This document shows positions 53,818 to 62,338 of a DNA stretch of 64,000 bases, piece by piece (position 1 is the first letter of the stretch; each line of letters starts with the position of its first letter). The DNA lies in assembly GCF_030718995.1 (NCBI RefSeq), contig NZ_CP132204.1, positions 4,464,001 to 4,528,000 of the forward strand, written 5' to 3'. A model generated the notes under the pieces. It was not told the origin of the DNA. It saw nothing but the letters and a program-made list of their open reading frames with translations, and did no database searches. The position numbers and the translations under genes were made by a program. The stretch is from Arthrobacter oryzae (GTDB lineage Bacteria > Actinomycetota > Actinomycetes > Actinomycetales > Micrococcaceae).

Positions 53818-55407
53818 TCAGTCTTCGAGGTCGACTTCCCGGACCATCTCGGCACCGATGCCGGCCTTGATTGCGTCAAGGACCTGCTGCGGAACCGAAC
53901 TGTCAATGGTGAGGAGGGCCAGGACCTGGCCGCCCTCGGCCTGGCGCGCAACCTGCATGCCGGCGATGTTGATGTTGTTCATGCCCAGGATGTGCCCGAT
54001 GGTGCCAATCACGCCGGGACGGTCAGCGTAGGCCACCACCACGAGGTGCTCGCTGATGGGAATTTCCACCTCGTAGCCGTTGACACCCACGAGCTTCTGG
54101 ATCTGCTTGGGACCCGTCAGCGTTCCGGCCACGGAGATCTGGCTGCCGTCGCTCAGGGCGCCGCGCAGGGTCAGGAGGTTCCGGTAGGACTCGGTGTCCG
54201 GCGTGGTGATGAGGCGGACGTTGATGCCGCGCTGCTCGGCAATCACCGGGGCGTTGACATAGGAAACCTGTTCGGTCACGACATCGGCGAAGATGCCCTT
54301 GAGCGCGGCCAGTTCCAGCACCTTGACGTCCAGGGAGGAGATCTCACCGGCAACTTCGACGTCGAACTGCGTCAGCGAGGCGTGGGTCAGCGCGGTGAAG
54401 ATGCGGCCCAGCTTCTCGATCAGCGGGATGCCCGGGCGCACGTCCGGAGCGATGACGCCGCCGGCAACGTTGACTGCGTCGGGTACCAATTCGCCGGCCA
54501 GGGCAAGCCGCACGGACTTGGCGACGGAGACGCCTGCCTTTTCCTGGGCTTCATCCGTGGATGCACCAAGGTGCGGGGTGACCACCACGTTGTCCATCTC
54601 GAAGAACGGCAGGTCGGTGCTGGGTTCCTTGACGAAGACGTCAACGCCGGCACCGGCGATTTCGCCGTCCTTCAGGGCAGCGTGCAAGGCTTCCTCGTCC
54701 ACGAGGCCGCCGCGGGCAACGTTGATGACGTAGGCGGTCTTCTTCATCTTCTTGAACGCCTCCGCGCCCAGCATGCCGACCGTTTCGGGCGTCTTGGGCA
54801 TGTGGATAGTGATGAAGTCCGACTGCGCCAGCAGCTCGTCCAGGGTCACCAGCTGCACACCCAGCTGGGCGGCGCGGGCGGAAGTGATGTAGGGGTCGTA
54901 CGCCAGGATCTTGGTGTCGAAGCCCTTCAGGCGGGCTGCCACAAGGGCGCCGATCCGGCCGAGGCCGATGATGCCGATCTTCTTCTCGTAAAGTTCAATG
55001 CCCGTGTACTTGGAGCGCTTCCATTCGCCGTCCTTGAGCGCGGCACTTGCCTGCGGGATGTGGCGGGCGAGGCTCAGGATGTGGCCCACCGTCAGTTCAG
55101 CGGCGGAGACAATGTTCGACGTCGGCGCGTTGACCACCATGACACCGGCCTGGGTTGCCGCTTTGATGTCGACGTTGTCCAGGCCGACGCCGGCGCGGGC
55201 AATGACCTTGAGGTTCTTGGCCGCGGCGATGGCTTCGGCGTCCACCTGCGTGGCAGAGCGGACCAGGATGGCGTCAACATCCGCGATGGCAGAGAGCAGC
55301 TGGGAACGGTCGGCGCCATCGGTCTGGCGGATTTCAAAGTCCGGGCCGAGGGCCTCGACTGTGGCGGGGGAAAGTTCTTCGGCGAGCAGTACTACGGGTT
55401 TTGACAC
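53818..55407 (-). CDS. serA: D-3-phosphoglycerate dehydrogenase
   Basis: This 529-residue enzyme begins serine synthesis. It has the NAD-binding block GIIGLGRIGALVAARL, the D-2-hydroxyacid dehydrogenase signatures TPETVGMLGAEAFKKMKKTA and VNVARGGLVDEEAL, and the catalytic histidine in VVTPHLGASTDEAQ. A long C-terminal region with an intervening domain and an ACT domain (about residues 455-529, AYADRPGVIGTIGHIL) indicates the actinobacterial type I form, inhibited by serine in relatives. It lies between ilvC and a double-hairpin terminator. Confidence 0.96.
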   Translation of the reverse strand: MSKPVVLLAEELSPATVEALGPDFEIRQTDGADRSQLLSAIADVDAILVRSATQVDAEAIAAAKNLKVIARAGVGLDNVDIKAATQAGVMVVNAPTSNIVSAAELTVGHILSLARHIPQASAALKDGEWKRSKYTGIELYEKKIGIIGLGRIGALVAARLKGFDTKILAYDPYITSARAAQLGVQLVTLDELLAQSDFITIHMPKTPETVGMLGAEAFKKMKKTAYVINVARGGLVDEEALHAALKDGEIAGAGVDVFVKEPSTDLPFFEMDNVVVTPHLGASTDEAQEKAGVSVAKSVRLALAGELVPDAVNVAGGVIAPDVRPGIPLIEKLGRIFTALTHASLTQFDVEVAGEISSLDVKVLELAALKGIFADVVTEQVSYVNAPVIAEQRGINVRLITTPDTESYRNLLTLRGALSDGSQISVAGTLTGPKQIQKLVGVNGYEVEIPISEHLVVVAYADRPGVIGTIGHILGMNNINIAGMQVARQAEGGQVLALLTIDSSVPQQVLDAIKAGIGAEMVREVDLED

Positions 55408-55461
55408 GGCTGATCCTCTGCGTTGCAGTCCGGGGGATAAATCAAGTCTAGGCTGACGGAA

Positions 55462-55497
55462 AGGCCGGGCTCACATTGTTAAGTGTGAACCCGGCCT
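55462..55497 (-). terminator. Hairpin between ilvC and serA
   Basis: AGGCCGGGCTCACA and TGTGAACCCGGCCT form a 14-position stem with one mismatch and an 8-base loop. Two further short hairpins (GGCGCC around 55516-55532 and GGCTGC-AG-GCAGCC at 55547-55560) lie between it and the ilvC stop. No strong U-run is present; termination may be shared among them. Confidence 0.65.
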
Positions 55498-55560
55498 CAC
55501 CGTTGGCTTCTGTAAGGCGCCTGGCAGGCGCCCGGCCGTTGGCCTTGGCTGCAGGCAGCC

Positions 55561-56586
55561 TTAGCGGGCGGCAGAACCTTCGACGTAGTCCTCGTCCTGC
55601 TGCTGCCAGGAGAACAGGGAGCGCAGCTCGCGGCCTACGGCCTCGATCGGGTGCTGCTCAGCCTTGGCACGCAGGGCTTTGAACTCAACGCCTCCGTTGT
55701 CCTGGTCCTCGATGAACCGCTTGGCGAAGGCGCCGGACTGGATGTCGGCGAGGACAGCCTTCATGTTGTCCTTCACCTCGGGGGTGATGACGCGCGGACC
55801 GGAGACGTAGTCGCCGTACTCGGCGGTGTCGGAAACGCTCCAGCGCTGCTTGGCGATCCCGCCTTCCCACATGAGGTCAACGATGAGCTTGAGCTCGTGA
55901 AGGACCTCGAAGTAGGCGATCTGCGGCTGGTAGCCGGCCTCGGTCAGGGTCTCGAAGCCGTACTGGACCAGCTGGGAGACACCGCCGCAGAGAACGGCCT
56001 GCTCGCCGAAGAGGTCCGTTTCGGTTTCCTCGGTGAAGGTGGTCTTGATGACACCGGCGCGGGTACCGCCGATGGCCTTGGCGTAGGACTTGGCGAGGTC
56101 CCAGGCAGCGCCGGTGGCGTCCTGCTCGACCGCAATGATGTCCGGGATGCCACGGCCGGCTTCGAATTCGCGGCGCACGGTGTGACCGGGAGCCTTCGGA
56201 GCGATGAGGATGACGTCAACGCCCTCCGGTGCCTCGATGTAGCCGAAGCGGATGTTGAAGCCGTGCGCAAAGGCCAGGGCCTTGCCCGGGGTCAGCTTGT
56301 CCTTGATGGAGTCGTTGTAGATCGAGCGCTGGTGCTGGTCCGGCGCCAGGATCATGATGACGTCGGCCCATTCGGCGGCGTCGGCGACGTTCTTGACCGT
56401 GAAGCCGGCATCCTGTGCCTTGGCGATCGAGGACGAGCCCTCCTTGAGGGCGATCGTAACGTCGACGCCGGAGTCGCGCAGGTTCAGGGCGTGGGCGTGG
56501 CCCTGCGAGCCATAGCCGACGATGGCTACCTTCCGGCCCTGGATGATGGACAGGTCTGCGTCGTCGTCGTAGAACATTTCAGTCAC
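55561..56586 (-). CDS. ilvC: Ketol-acid reductoisomerase
   Basis: This 341-residue enzyme performs the second common step of valine and isoleucine synthesis using NADPH. It has VAIVGYGSQGHAHALNL, the Rossmann loop, FAHGFNIRFG and DLFGEQAVLCGGV with the metal-binding Asp/Glu. The GTG at 56586 is preceded by AAGGAG at eight bases. It follows ilvN by 67 bases, so ilvB-ilvN-ilvC probably form one transcript under the ilvB attenuator. Confidence 0.97.
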   Translation of the reverse strand: MTEMFYDDDADLSIIQGRKVAIVGYGSQGHAHALNLRDSGVDVTIALKEGSSSIAKAQDAGFTVKNVADAAEWADVIMILAPDQHQRSIYNDSIKDKLTPGKALAFAHGFNIRFGYIEAPEGVDVILIAPKAPGHTVRREFEAGRGIPDIIAVEQDATGAAWDLAKSYAKAIGGTRAGVIKTTFTEETETDLFGEQAVLCGGVSQLVQYGFETLTEAGYQPQIAYFEVLHELKLIVDLMWEGGIAKQRWSVSDTAEYGDYVSGPRVITPEVKDNMKAVLADIQSGAFAKRFIEDQDNGGVEFKALRAKAEQHPIEAVGRELRSLFSWQQQDEDYVEGSAAR

Positions 56587-56653
56587 TTGCGTAACTCCTT
56601 TTGAGTGGTTTCTCTGGTGTAAATAATTCGTGGTGCTGCGTTACGCTGTGCCT

Positions 56654-57166
56654 TTAAGCGCTGCGCAGGGCCCTGTCACTCATGGAGCGGGATCCCCGTC
56701 CAACGGCCAGGGTGCCGGACTGCACAATTTCGCGGATGCCGAAGGGCTCGAGCACTGACAGCAGTGCGGCGAGCTTTTCGGGGTGGCCGGTTGCTTCAAT
56801 GACCACCGAGTCTGTGGAGACGTCAACCACTGAAGCGCGGAACAGGTCTGCAGCCTGGGTCACCTGCAGGCGTGTTGCGGCATCCGCACGTACCTTGACC
56901 AGGATGTGGTCTCGCTGTACGGAAGATTCTGAGGTCAGTTCAACAATCTTGATCACGTTGACAAGTTTGTTCAACTGCTTGGTGACCTGTTCGATCAGGT
57001 CACCGTCTGCGTCGACGACGACGGTCATCCGGGACATGCCCGGAACTTCCGTCGGGCCGACGGCAAGGGAGTTGATGTTGAAGGCCCGGCGCGCGAAGAG
57101 GCTCGCGACGCGGGTCAGCACACCGGGTTTGTCTTCGACCAGAACGGACAGTGTGTGGCGGGTCAT
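56654..57166 (-). CDS. ilvN: Acetolactate synthase small subunit
   Basis: This 170-residue regulatory subunit has two ACT-type halves. The N-terminal one reads TRHTLSVLVEDKPGVLTRVASLFARRAFN, which in relatives binds valine for feedback inhibition of IlvB. The start ATG at 57166 lies two bases after the ilvB stop; the frame continues upstream into ilvB but the family N-terminus fixes this start. Confidence 0.96.
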   Translation of the reverse strand: MTRHTLSVLVEDKPGVLTRVASLFARRAFNINSLAVGPTEVPGMSRMTVVVDADGDLIEQVTKQLNKLVNVIKIVELTSESSVQRDHILVKVRADAATRLQVTQAADLFRASVVDVSTDSVVIEATGHPEKLAALLSVLEPFGIREIVQSGTLAVGRGSRSMSDRALRSA

Positions 57167-57168
57167 GT

Positions 57169-59070
57169 TCAGTCCTCCTCTTCCCATTCCGGGGTCATGT
57201 TGCGGGCAACCTGGATCTGGTCGTTGCTGACTCCGGCGGGCACCATCGGCCACACCATGGAGTCGGGGCTCACGACGAAGTCGATGACCACGGGGCGGTC
57301 ATTGATCTCCAGGGCCTTCTGGATAGTGGCGTCGATGTCCTCGGCGCGCTCACACCGGAAGGACGCGCAGCCGTAGGCCTCGCCCAGCTTCACGAAGTCC
57401 GGGATACGGACCGTTTCGTGCCCGGTGTTCAGGTCGGTGTTCGAGTAGCGGCCCTCGTAGAAGAGGGTCTGCCACTGGCGCACCATGCCCAGCGAGGAGT
57501 TGTTGATGACCGCAACCTTGATGGGGATCTTGTTGATGGCGCAGGTGGCCAGTTCCTGGTTGGTCATCTGGAAGCAGCCGTCGCCGTCGATGGCCCAGAC
57601 CACGCGATCTGGTGCGCCAACCTTGGCGCCCATGGCCGCGGGAACCGCATAGCCCATGGTGCCTGCTCCGCCGGAGTTCAGCCAGGCGTGGGGCCGCTCG
57701 TACTTGATGAACTGGGCGGCCCACATCTGGTGCTGGCCAACGCCTGCGACGTAGATGCCTTCGGGACCGGTCAGGGCACCGATGCGTTCGATGACGCGCT
57801 GCGGTGCAGTCAAGCCGTCCTCCGGCTCAGTCCAGCCCAGCGGGTAGGTTTCCTTCAGGTTGTTCAGGAACGCCCACCAGTTTTCCAGGTCCGGCTTGCC
57901 CGAGGCAGCGAACTGCGTCTTCACGGCGTCGGTGAGTTCCGGAATGATCTCCTTGACGGAACCCACGATCGGAACGTCCGCCGTGCGGTTCTTGGAGATC
58001 TCGGCCGGATCGATGTCCGCGTGGATCACCTTGGCGTTCGGTGCGAACGTCTTCAGGACTCCGGTCACCCGGTCGTCAAAACGGGCACCCAGGGTAATGA
58101 GCAGGTCCGACTGCTGCAGCGCGGTGACGGCGGACACCGTGCCGTGCATGCCGGGCATGCCGACGTGCTGCGGGTGCGAGTCCGGGAAGACGCCTCGGGC
58201 CATCAGGGTGGTGACGACGGGGGCGCCGGTGATTTCAGCGAGTTCCCGCAGCTCCGCGGAAGCATGCGCCTTGACCACGCCGCCGCCGACGTAAAGCACG
58301 GGCTTGCTGGCCGCAGCGATCAGTTTCGCTGCTTCGCGAACCTGCTTGTTGTGGCCGCGGGTGACGGGACGGTAGCCCGGCAGGTCGATCTTCGGCGGCC
58401 AGGAGAAGGTCATCTGGCCCTGCTGGGCATCCTTGGCAACATCCACCAGCACCGGACCGGGCCGGCCCGTGGACGCAAGGTAGAACGCTTCGGCCATGAC
58501 ATGCGGGATGTCATTGGGGTCCGTCACCAGGAACGAGTGCTTCGTGATCGGCATGGTGATGCCCACGATGTCAGCTTCCTGGAAAGCGTCCGTTCCGATG
58601 ACTCCGCTGGACACCTGGCCGGTAATGGCTACGAGAGGCACGGAGTCCATGTGCGCATCCATGATGGCGGTAACGAGGTTGGTGGCTCCGGGACCCGAGG
58701 TGGCGATACACACGCCCACCCGCCCGGTAACCATGGCGTAGCCTTGCGCGGCGTGGCCGGCTCCCTGTTCGTGACGGACCAGCACGTGATTCATGCGGGA
58801 AGCCATCAAGGGGTCGTAGGTGGGCAGGATCGCGCCACCGGGCAAACCAAAAATATCGTCCACGCCGAGTTCTTCGAGCGAGCGGACAATAGCTTGCGAA
58901 CCGGTCATCACCGTCGGGGGTACGACGTTGTTCGGTCCAAGGACAGGAGAGACAGCAGCAACGTGGTCGACGCCGGCGTCGGCCGTGCGGTCGGCGCGTT
59001 CCGGAGCCTTGGGGGCTCCAGCGGACTTTGTAGCCATCAGCGAGGGGCTGATCGGCGATCCTTTGCTCAT
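57169..59070 (-). CDS. ilvB: Acetolactate synthase large subunit
   Basis: This 633-residue thiamine-diphosphate enzyme condenses pyruvate units in branched-chain synthesis. It has GLPGGAILPTYDPLM with HEQGAGHAAQGYA, whose glutamate activates the cofactor, and the C-terminal ThDP motif GDGCFQMTNQELATCAINKIPIKVAVINN. A 50-residue low-complexity leader precedes the core. Immediately upstream lie a terminator and a leader peptide, so expression probably depends on charging of branched-chain tRNAs. ilvN and ilvC follow. Confidence 0.97.
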   Translation of the reverse strand: MSKGSPISPSLMATKSAGAPKAPERADRTADAGVDHVAAVSPVLGPNNVVPPTVMTGSQAIVRSLEELGVDDIFGLPGGAILPTYDPLMASRMNHVLVRHEQGAGHAAQGYAMVTGRVGVCIATSGPGATNLVTAIMDAHMDSVPLVAITGQVSSGVIGTDAFQEADIVGITMPITKHSFLVTDPNDIPHVMAEAFYLASTGRPGPVLVDVAKDAQQGQMTFSWPPKIDLPGYRPVTRGHNKQVREAAKLIAAASKPVLYVGGGVVKAHASAELRELAEITGAPVVTTLMARGVFPDSHPQHVGMPGMHGTVSAVTALQQSDLLITLGARFDDRVTGVLKTFAPNAKVIHADIDPAEISKNRTADVPIVGSVKEIIPELTDAVKTQFAASGKPDLENWWAFLNNLKETYPLGWTEPEDGLTAPQRVIERIGALTGPEGIYVAGVGQHQMWAAQFIKYERPHAWLNSGGAGTMGYAVPAAMGAKVGAPDRVVWAIDGDGCFQMTNQELATCAINKIPIKVAVINNSSLGMVRQWQTLFYEGRYSNTDLNTGHETVRIPDFVKLGEAYGCASFRCERAEDIDATIQKALEINDRPVVIDFVVSPDSMVWPMVPAGVSNDQIQVARNMTPEWEEED

Positions 59071-59135
59071 CGGACTCTTCCTTTGTGGATCTTTATTAGC
59101 GGGTAGTTCTCATGACGGGTTCAATATGTGCAACA

Positions 59136-59175
59136 AATAAAAAAACCCCTCAGCCGTGAGGCTCTTCGAGGGGTT
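59136..59175 (-). terminator. Attenuator terminator in the ilvB leader
   Basis: On the minus strand AACCCCTC ... GAGGGGTT forms an 8-bp outer stem enclosing AGCC-GTGA-GGCT, and it runs straight into TTTTTTTATT. It lies 28 bases past the leader-peptide stop and about 65 bases before the ilvB start, so transcription of ilvB must read through it. Confidence 0.9.
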
Positions 59176-59202
59176 GCGCGTGACGGTTCGTTACCAGTCG
59201 GG

Positions 59203-59274
59203 CTATTGAGCCACGCGCTTGGTAAGGACGACGACTGCCTCTGCAGCGGCGCAGCTAGTAACGAATGCGATCAT
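59203..59274 (-). CDS. ilvB leader peptide (attenuation)
   Basis: A 23-residue open frame starts at ATG 59274 and ends in TAG, with residues MIAFVTSCAAAEAVVVLTKR and then VAQ. It holds a Val-Val-Val-Leu run at residues 14-17, plus Ile2 and Val5, as expected for a ribosome that senses branched-chain aminoacyl-tRNA. GAGGG lies about 12 bases upstream. Its RNA contains arms that pair with the segment after the stop codon: TTCGTTACTAG (59265-59255) with CTGGTAACGAA (59197-59187), and GCGCGTG (59218-59212) with CACGCGC (59182-59176). The two pairings exclude each other, the usual attenuator design. Confidence 0.82.
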   Translation of the reverse strand: MIAFVTSCAAAEAVVVLTKRVAQ

Positions 59275-59355
59275 GCGTTCAGTTTTCCCTCTGGTGGGAA
59301 GCGTGTCAACGACGACGATACGCATCTCACCATGTGGACGCCATTGTCCACTGGT

Positions 59356-59435
59356 TGATCCCCCTGCCGGGATCAGTCAGCCGAAGCGGGTTTGACAGGC
59401 TCAACCACCGTCCGGTGGTTGAGCCTGTCGAAACC
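59356..59435. repeat. REP-like palindrome and small hairpin downstream of ilvD
   Basis: GGTTTGACAGGCTCAACCACCG (to 59410) is followed two bases later by its near-perfect complement CGGTGGTTGAGCCTGTCGAAACC (59413-59435), with one bulged base. Sequences of this kind (TTTCGACAGGCTCAACCACC) recur as intergenic palindromes in many actinobacteria, to my knowledge. A further hairpin, TGATCCC-N6-GGGATCA, lies at 59356-59375. It sits three bases past the ilvD stop and may also terminate ilvD transcription. Confidence 0.75.
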
Positions 59436-59438
59436 TGG

Positions 59439-61160
59439 CTAACCGCAGTATGCGCCGGTGGATGCGCTGTGCACCAGCTTGGCGTACTTGGCGAGCACGC
59501 CCTTGGTGAACTTGGCCGGAAGCGGCTCCCAGCCGATCTTGCGGGATTCCAGCTCGGCCTCGTCGACCAGGAGGTCGAACGTGCGGGCGGCGATGTCGAC
59601 CCGGATCTTGTCGCCGTCCTTGACGAAGGCGATGGGGCCGCCGTCGACCGCTTCAGGGGCAACGTGGCCGATGCAAAGCCCGGTGGTGCCGCCCGAGAAC
59701 CGGCCGTCCGTCAGGAGGAGGACGTCCTTGCCGAGTCCCGCGCCCTTGATGGCGCCGGTGATGGCGAGCATTTCGCGCATGCCCGGGCCGCCCTTGGGGC
59801 CTTCGTAGCGGATGACCACGACGTCGCCGGCCTTGATCTTGCCGTTGTCCAGAGCATCCAGGGCGCCCTGTTCGCGCTCGAAGACGCGGGCGGTGCCCTC
59901 GAAGACGTCGGCGTCGAAGCCTGCGCTCTTGACGACGGCGCCTTCCGGCGCCATGGAGCCGTGCAGGATGGTGATGCCGCCGGTCTTGTGGATCGGGTTG
60001 TCCAGCGCACGAAGGATCTTGCCGTCGAGGTCCGGCGGGTTGATGGACTCGAGGTTCTCGGCAAGGGTCTTGCCGGTAACGGTGAGGCAGTCGCCGTGCA
60101 GCAGTCCGGCGTCGAGCAGTGCCTTCATGATGACCGGTACGCCGCCGATCTTGTCCACGTCCGTCATGACGTAGCGGCCGAAGGGCTTCAGGTCACCGAG
60201 GTGCGGGATCTTGTCGCCGATGCGGTTGAAGTCATCGAGGGTGAGCTCAACCTCGGCTTCACGGGCGATGGCCAGCAGGTGCAGCACGGCGTTGGTGGAT
60301 CCGCCGAAGGCCATGGTCACGGCAATGGCGTTTTCGAACGCCTTTTTGGTCATGATGTCCCGGGCGGTGATGCCCTTGCGCAGGAGGTTCACCACGGCTT
60401 CGCCGGACTTGCGGGCAAACTCGTCACGACGGCGGTCTGCCGAGGGCGGTGCAGCGGAGCCGGGCAGGGACATGCCCAGGGCTTCGCCGATGCAGGCCAT
60501 GGTGTTGGCCGTGTACATGCCGCCGCAGGCGCCCTCGCCAGGGCAGATGGCCTTTTCGATCCGGGTCAGGTCCTCCATGCTCATCTTGCCGGCCGCGCAC
60601 GCGCCGACGGCTTCGAAGGCGTCGATGAGGGTGACTTCCTTTTCGGAGCCGTCCTCGAGCTTGACCCAGCCGGGCATGATGGAACCGGCGTAGAGGAACA
60701 CGCTGGCGAGGTCCAGGCGGGCCGCTGCCATCAGCATGCCGGGCAGGGACTTGTCGCAGCCGGCCAGCAGGACCGAGCCGTCGATCCGCTCGGCCTGCAT
60801 GACGGTTTCCACGGAGTCGGCGATGACTTCGCGGGACACCAGGGAGAAGTGCATGCCCTCGTGGCCCATGGAAATGCCGTCCGAGACGGAGATGGTGCCG
60901 AACTGCATGGGGAACCCGCCGCCGGCGTGGACGCCTTCCTTGGCGCCCTGGGCGAGCCGGTTCAGAGAGAGGTTGCAGGGAGTGATTTCGTTCCAGGAAC
61001 TCGCAACGCCGATCTGGGGCTTCACGAAGTCGTCATCGCCCATGCCGACTGCCCGGAACATACCGCGCGCGGGGGCGGCATGGATCCCGTCGGTGACGAC
61101 CCGGCTGCGGGGCTTGATGTCAATCTTGTTTTCGGCTGCTGTTTGGGTGTCCTCACTCAT
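59439..61160 (-). CDS. ilvD: Dihydroxy-acid dehydratase
   Basis: This 573-residue iron-sulfur enzyme performs the third common step of branched-chain synthesis. Cluster cysteines lie in WNEITPCNLSL, LAGCDKSLPGMLMA and CAAGKMSMEDLTR, and CPGEGACGGMYTANTMACI is the family signature. GHVAPEAVDGGPIAFV is near the C-terminus. It lies upstream of the ilvB leader on the same strand but is separated by the REP-like palindrome, so it probably has its own promoter with the palindromic operator described below. Confidence 0.97.
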   Translation of the reverse strand: MSEDTQTAAENKIDIKPRSRVVTDGIHAAPARGMFRAVGMGDDDFVKPQIGVASSWNEITPCNLSLNRLAQGAKEGVHAGGGFPMQFGTISVSDGISMGHEGMHFSLVSREVIADSVETVMQAERIDGSVLLAGCDKSLPGMLMAAARLDLASVFLYAGSIMPGWVKLEDGSEKEVTLIDAFEAVGACAAGKMSMEDLTRIEKAICPGEGACGGMYTANTMACIGEALGMSLPGSAAPPSADRRRDEFARKSGEAVVNLLRKGITARDIMTKKAFENAIAVTMAFGGSTNAVLHLLAIAREAEVELTLDDFNRIGDKIPHLGDLKPFGRYVMTDVDKIGGVPVIMKALLDAGLLHGDCLTVTGKTLAENLESINPPDLDGKILRALDNPIHKTGGITILHGSMAPEGAVVKSAGFDADVFEGTARVFEREQGALDALDNGKIKAGDVVVIRYEGPKGGPGMREMLAITGAIKGAGLGKDVLLLTDGRFSGGTTGLCIGHVAPEAVDGGPIAFVKDGDKIRVDIAARTFDLLVDEAELESRKIGWEPLPAKFTKGVLAKYAKLVHSASTGAYCG

Positions 61161-61256
61161 GGGTCAAAGTCTATGACTCCGATCGGGACGCCAACGACCT
61201 CACGGAGAGCGTTAAGCCGAAAACCGGGAATATTTCGATCAAATAGTGGACTCTCG

Positions 61257-61271
61257 TCTCACATAATGAGA
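61257..61271. promoter_or_regulatory. Palindromic operator candidate upstream of ilvD
   Basis: TCTCA-CATAA-TGAGA, flanked by CG on the left and T on the right, lies about 97 bases before the ilvD ATG. It matches the leuC/IclR site (CGTCTCA-N5-TGAGAT) in all twelve non-spacer bases except none in the core. The downstream-oriented LysR gene ends 29 bases away, so the site most likely serves ilvD. Confidence 0.65.
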
Positions 61272-61299
61272 TTCGCCGCTCACGGCCGGTCAAACTGTG

Positions 61300-62223
61300 T
61301 CAGTCGTCACGCACGCCGGCGGCGTCGATGGAGGCGGCTTCGGCCTCGAGCATGGACAGAACCTGCGCAATGGTGGTCCGGGCGGCCACGTCCGGCCGGG
61401 CGAGCGCCACAATGCTGCGGCGGGCTGTGACGCCGAGCAGGGGACGCAGGACGAAGCCGCGCTCCTGGTTTCTCAGCGACGTGTATCTCGGCAGCAGGCT
61501 CAGCCCGTGGCCGGCGCTGACGAGGGCCTCCAGGACCCGCAGGTCGGGAAAAAGCTGCGCACGCACCGCCGGAGAGCCGGCCTGGACCTCGATCTGGCGC
61601 AGCACCGTATCAAACGGAAAGCCGTCGGGGACGCCCATCCACGGAAAGCCCACCACATCACTGGCTGTCAACGAAGGCTTGGCCGCCAGGACGTGGCCGG
61701 CCGGTATGGCCACGTCCAGCGGCTCATTGAGCAGCGGAACCACCACCAGCCCCTGCCGGGCAAAAACGTCGGCACCATCGACGCTGTGGGCCAGTACGAT
61801 GTCGTAGTCGGCGGCCAGGGCGGTGAATCCCGCCACGCCGGGGTCTTCGAAGCACGCCTCGAACCGCAGTCCCTCCACTGCCTTGACTCGGTGCAGGAGG
61901 CCGGGGAGGAACATTTCCGCTGCGCTCGGAAAGAATGCCGCCCTAACATGCGTCTGCCAGCCCTGCCGGTAGGTGTCGATGGTGGCTTCAGCGCGCGCCA
62001 TGGCAGTGGACACCTCCGCCGCGGCCGCTGCCATGGCGCGGCCCGCCTCGGTGAGGCGCACTCCCCTGCCGGACTTTTCAACCAGGACGACGCCCAGTTC
62101 GTCCTGGAGGGTCTTCAGTTGCTGGGAGACGGCCGACGGCGTCACCTCCATTGCCTCGGCGGTGGCACCCACCGTGCCCCGGTCCGAGAGTTCACGGAGT
62201 ATCCGGAGCCGTTTTAGATCCAT
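61300..62223 (-). CDS. LysR-family transcriptional regulator
   Basis: This 307-residue protein has an N-terminal winged helix MDLKRLRILRELSDRGTVGA followed by TPSAVSQQLKTL, the LysR DNA-binding domain. A linker and a periplasmic-binding-like effector domain follow (about residues 90-295). It is divergent from the sunset-domain gene, which shares its promoter region, and lies upstream of ilvD on the same strand. Its target cannot be told from sequence; the divergent gene is the default candidate. Confidence 0.93.
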   Translation of the reverse strand: MDLKRLRILRELSDRGTVGATAEAMEVTPSAVSQQLKTLQDELGVVLVEKSGRGVRLTEAGRAMAAAAAEVSTAMARAEATIDTYRQGWQTHVRAAFFPSAAEMFLPGLLHRVKAVEGLRFEACFEDPGVAGFTALAADYDIVLAHSVDGADVFARQGLVVVPLLNEPLDVAIPAGHVLAAKPSLTASDVVGFPWMGVPDGFPFDTVLRQIEVQAGSPAVRAQLFPDLRVLEALVSAGHGLSLLPRYTSLRNQERGFVLRPLLGVTARRSIVALARPDVAARTTIAQVLSMLEAEAASIDAAGVRDD

Positions 62224-62338
62224 GAGGTGAGGCTACCGGACGGCACGCGGACTGCCGCCCTGAACCTTTACAGCCGTAATCACACCGACGTAACGTCAAG
62301 CAACGGCAACCTTGCCTTGTGGACAGAAGGGCTCTGCT

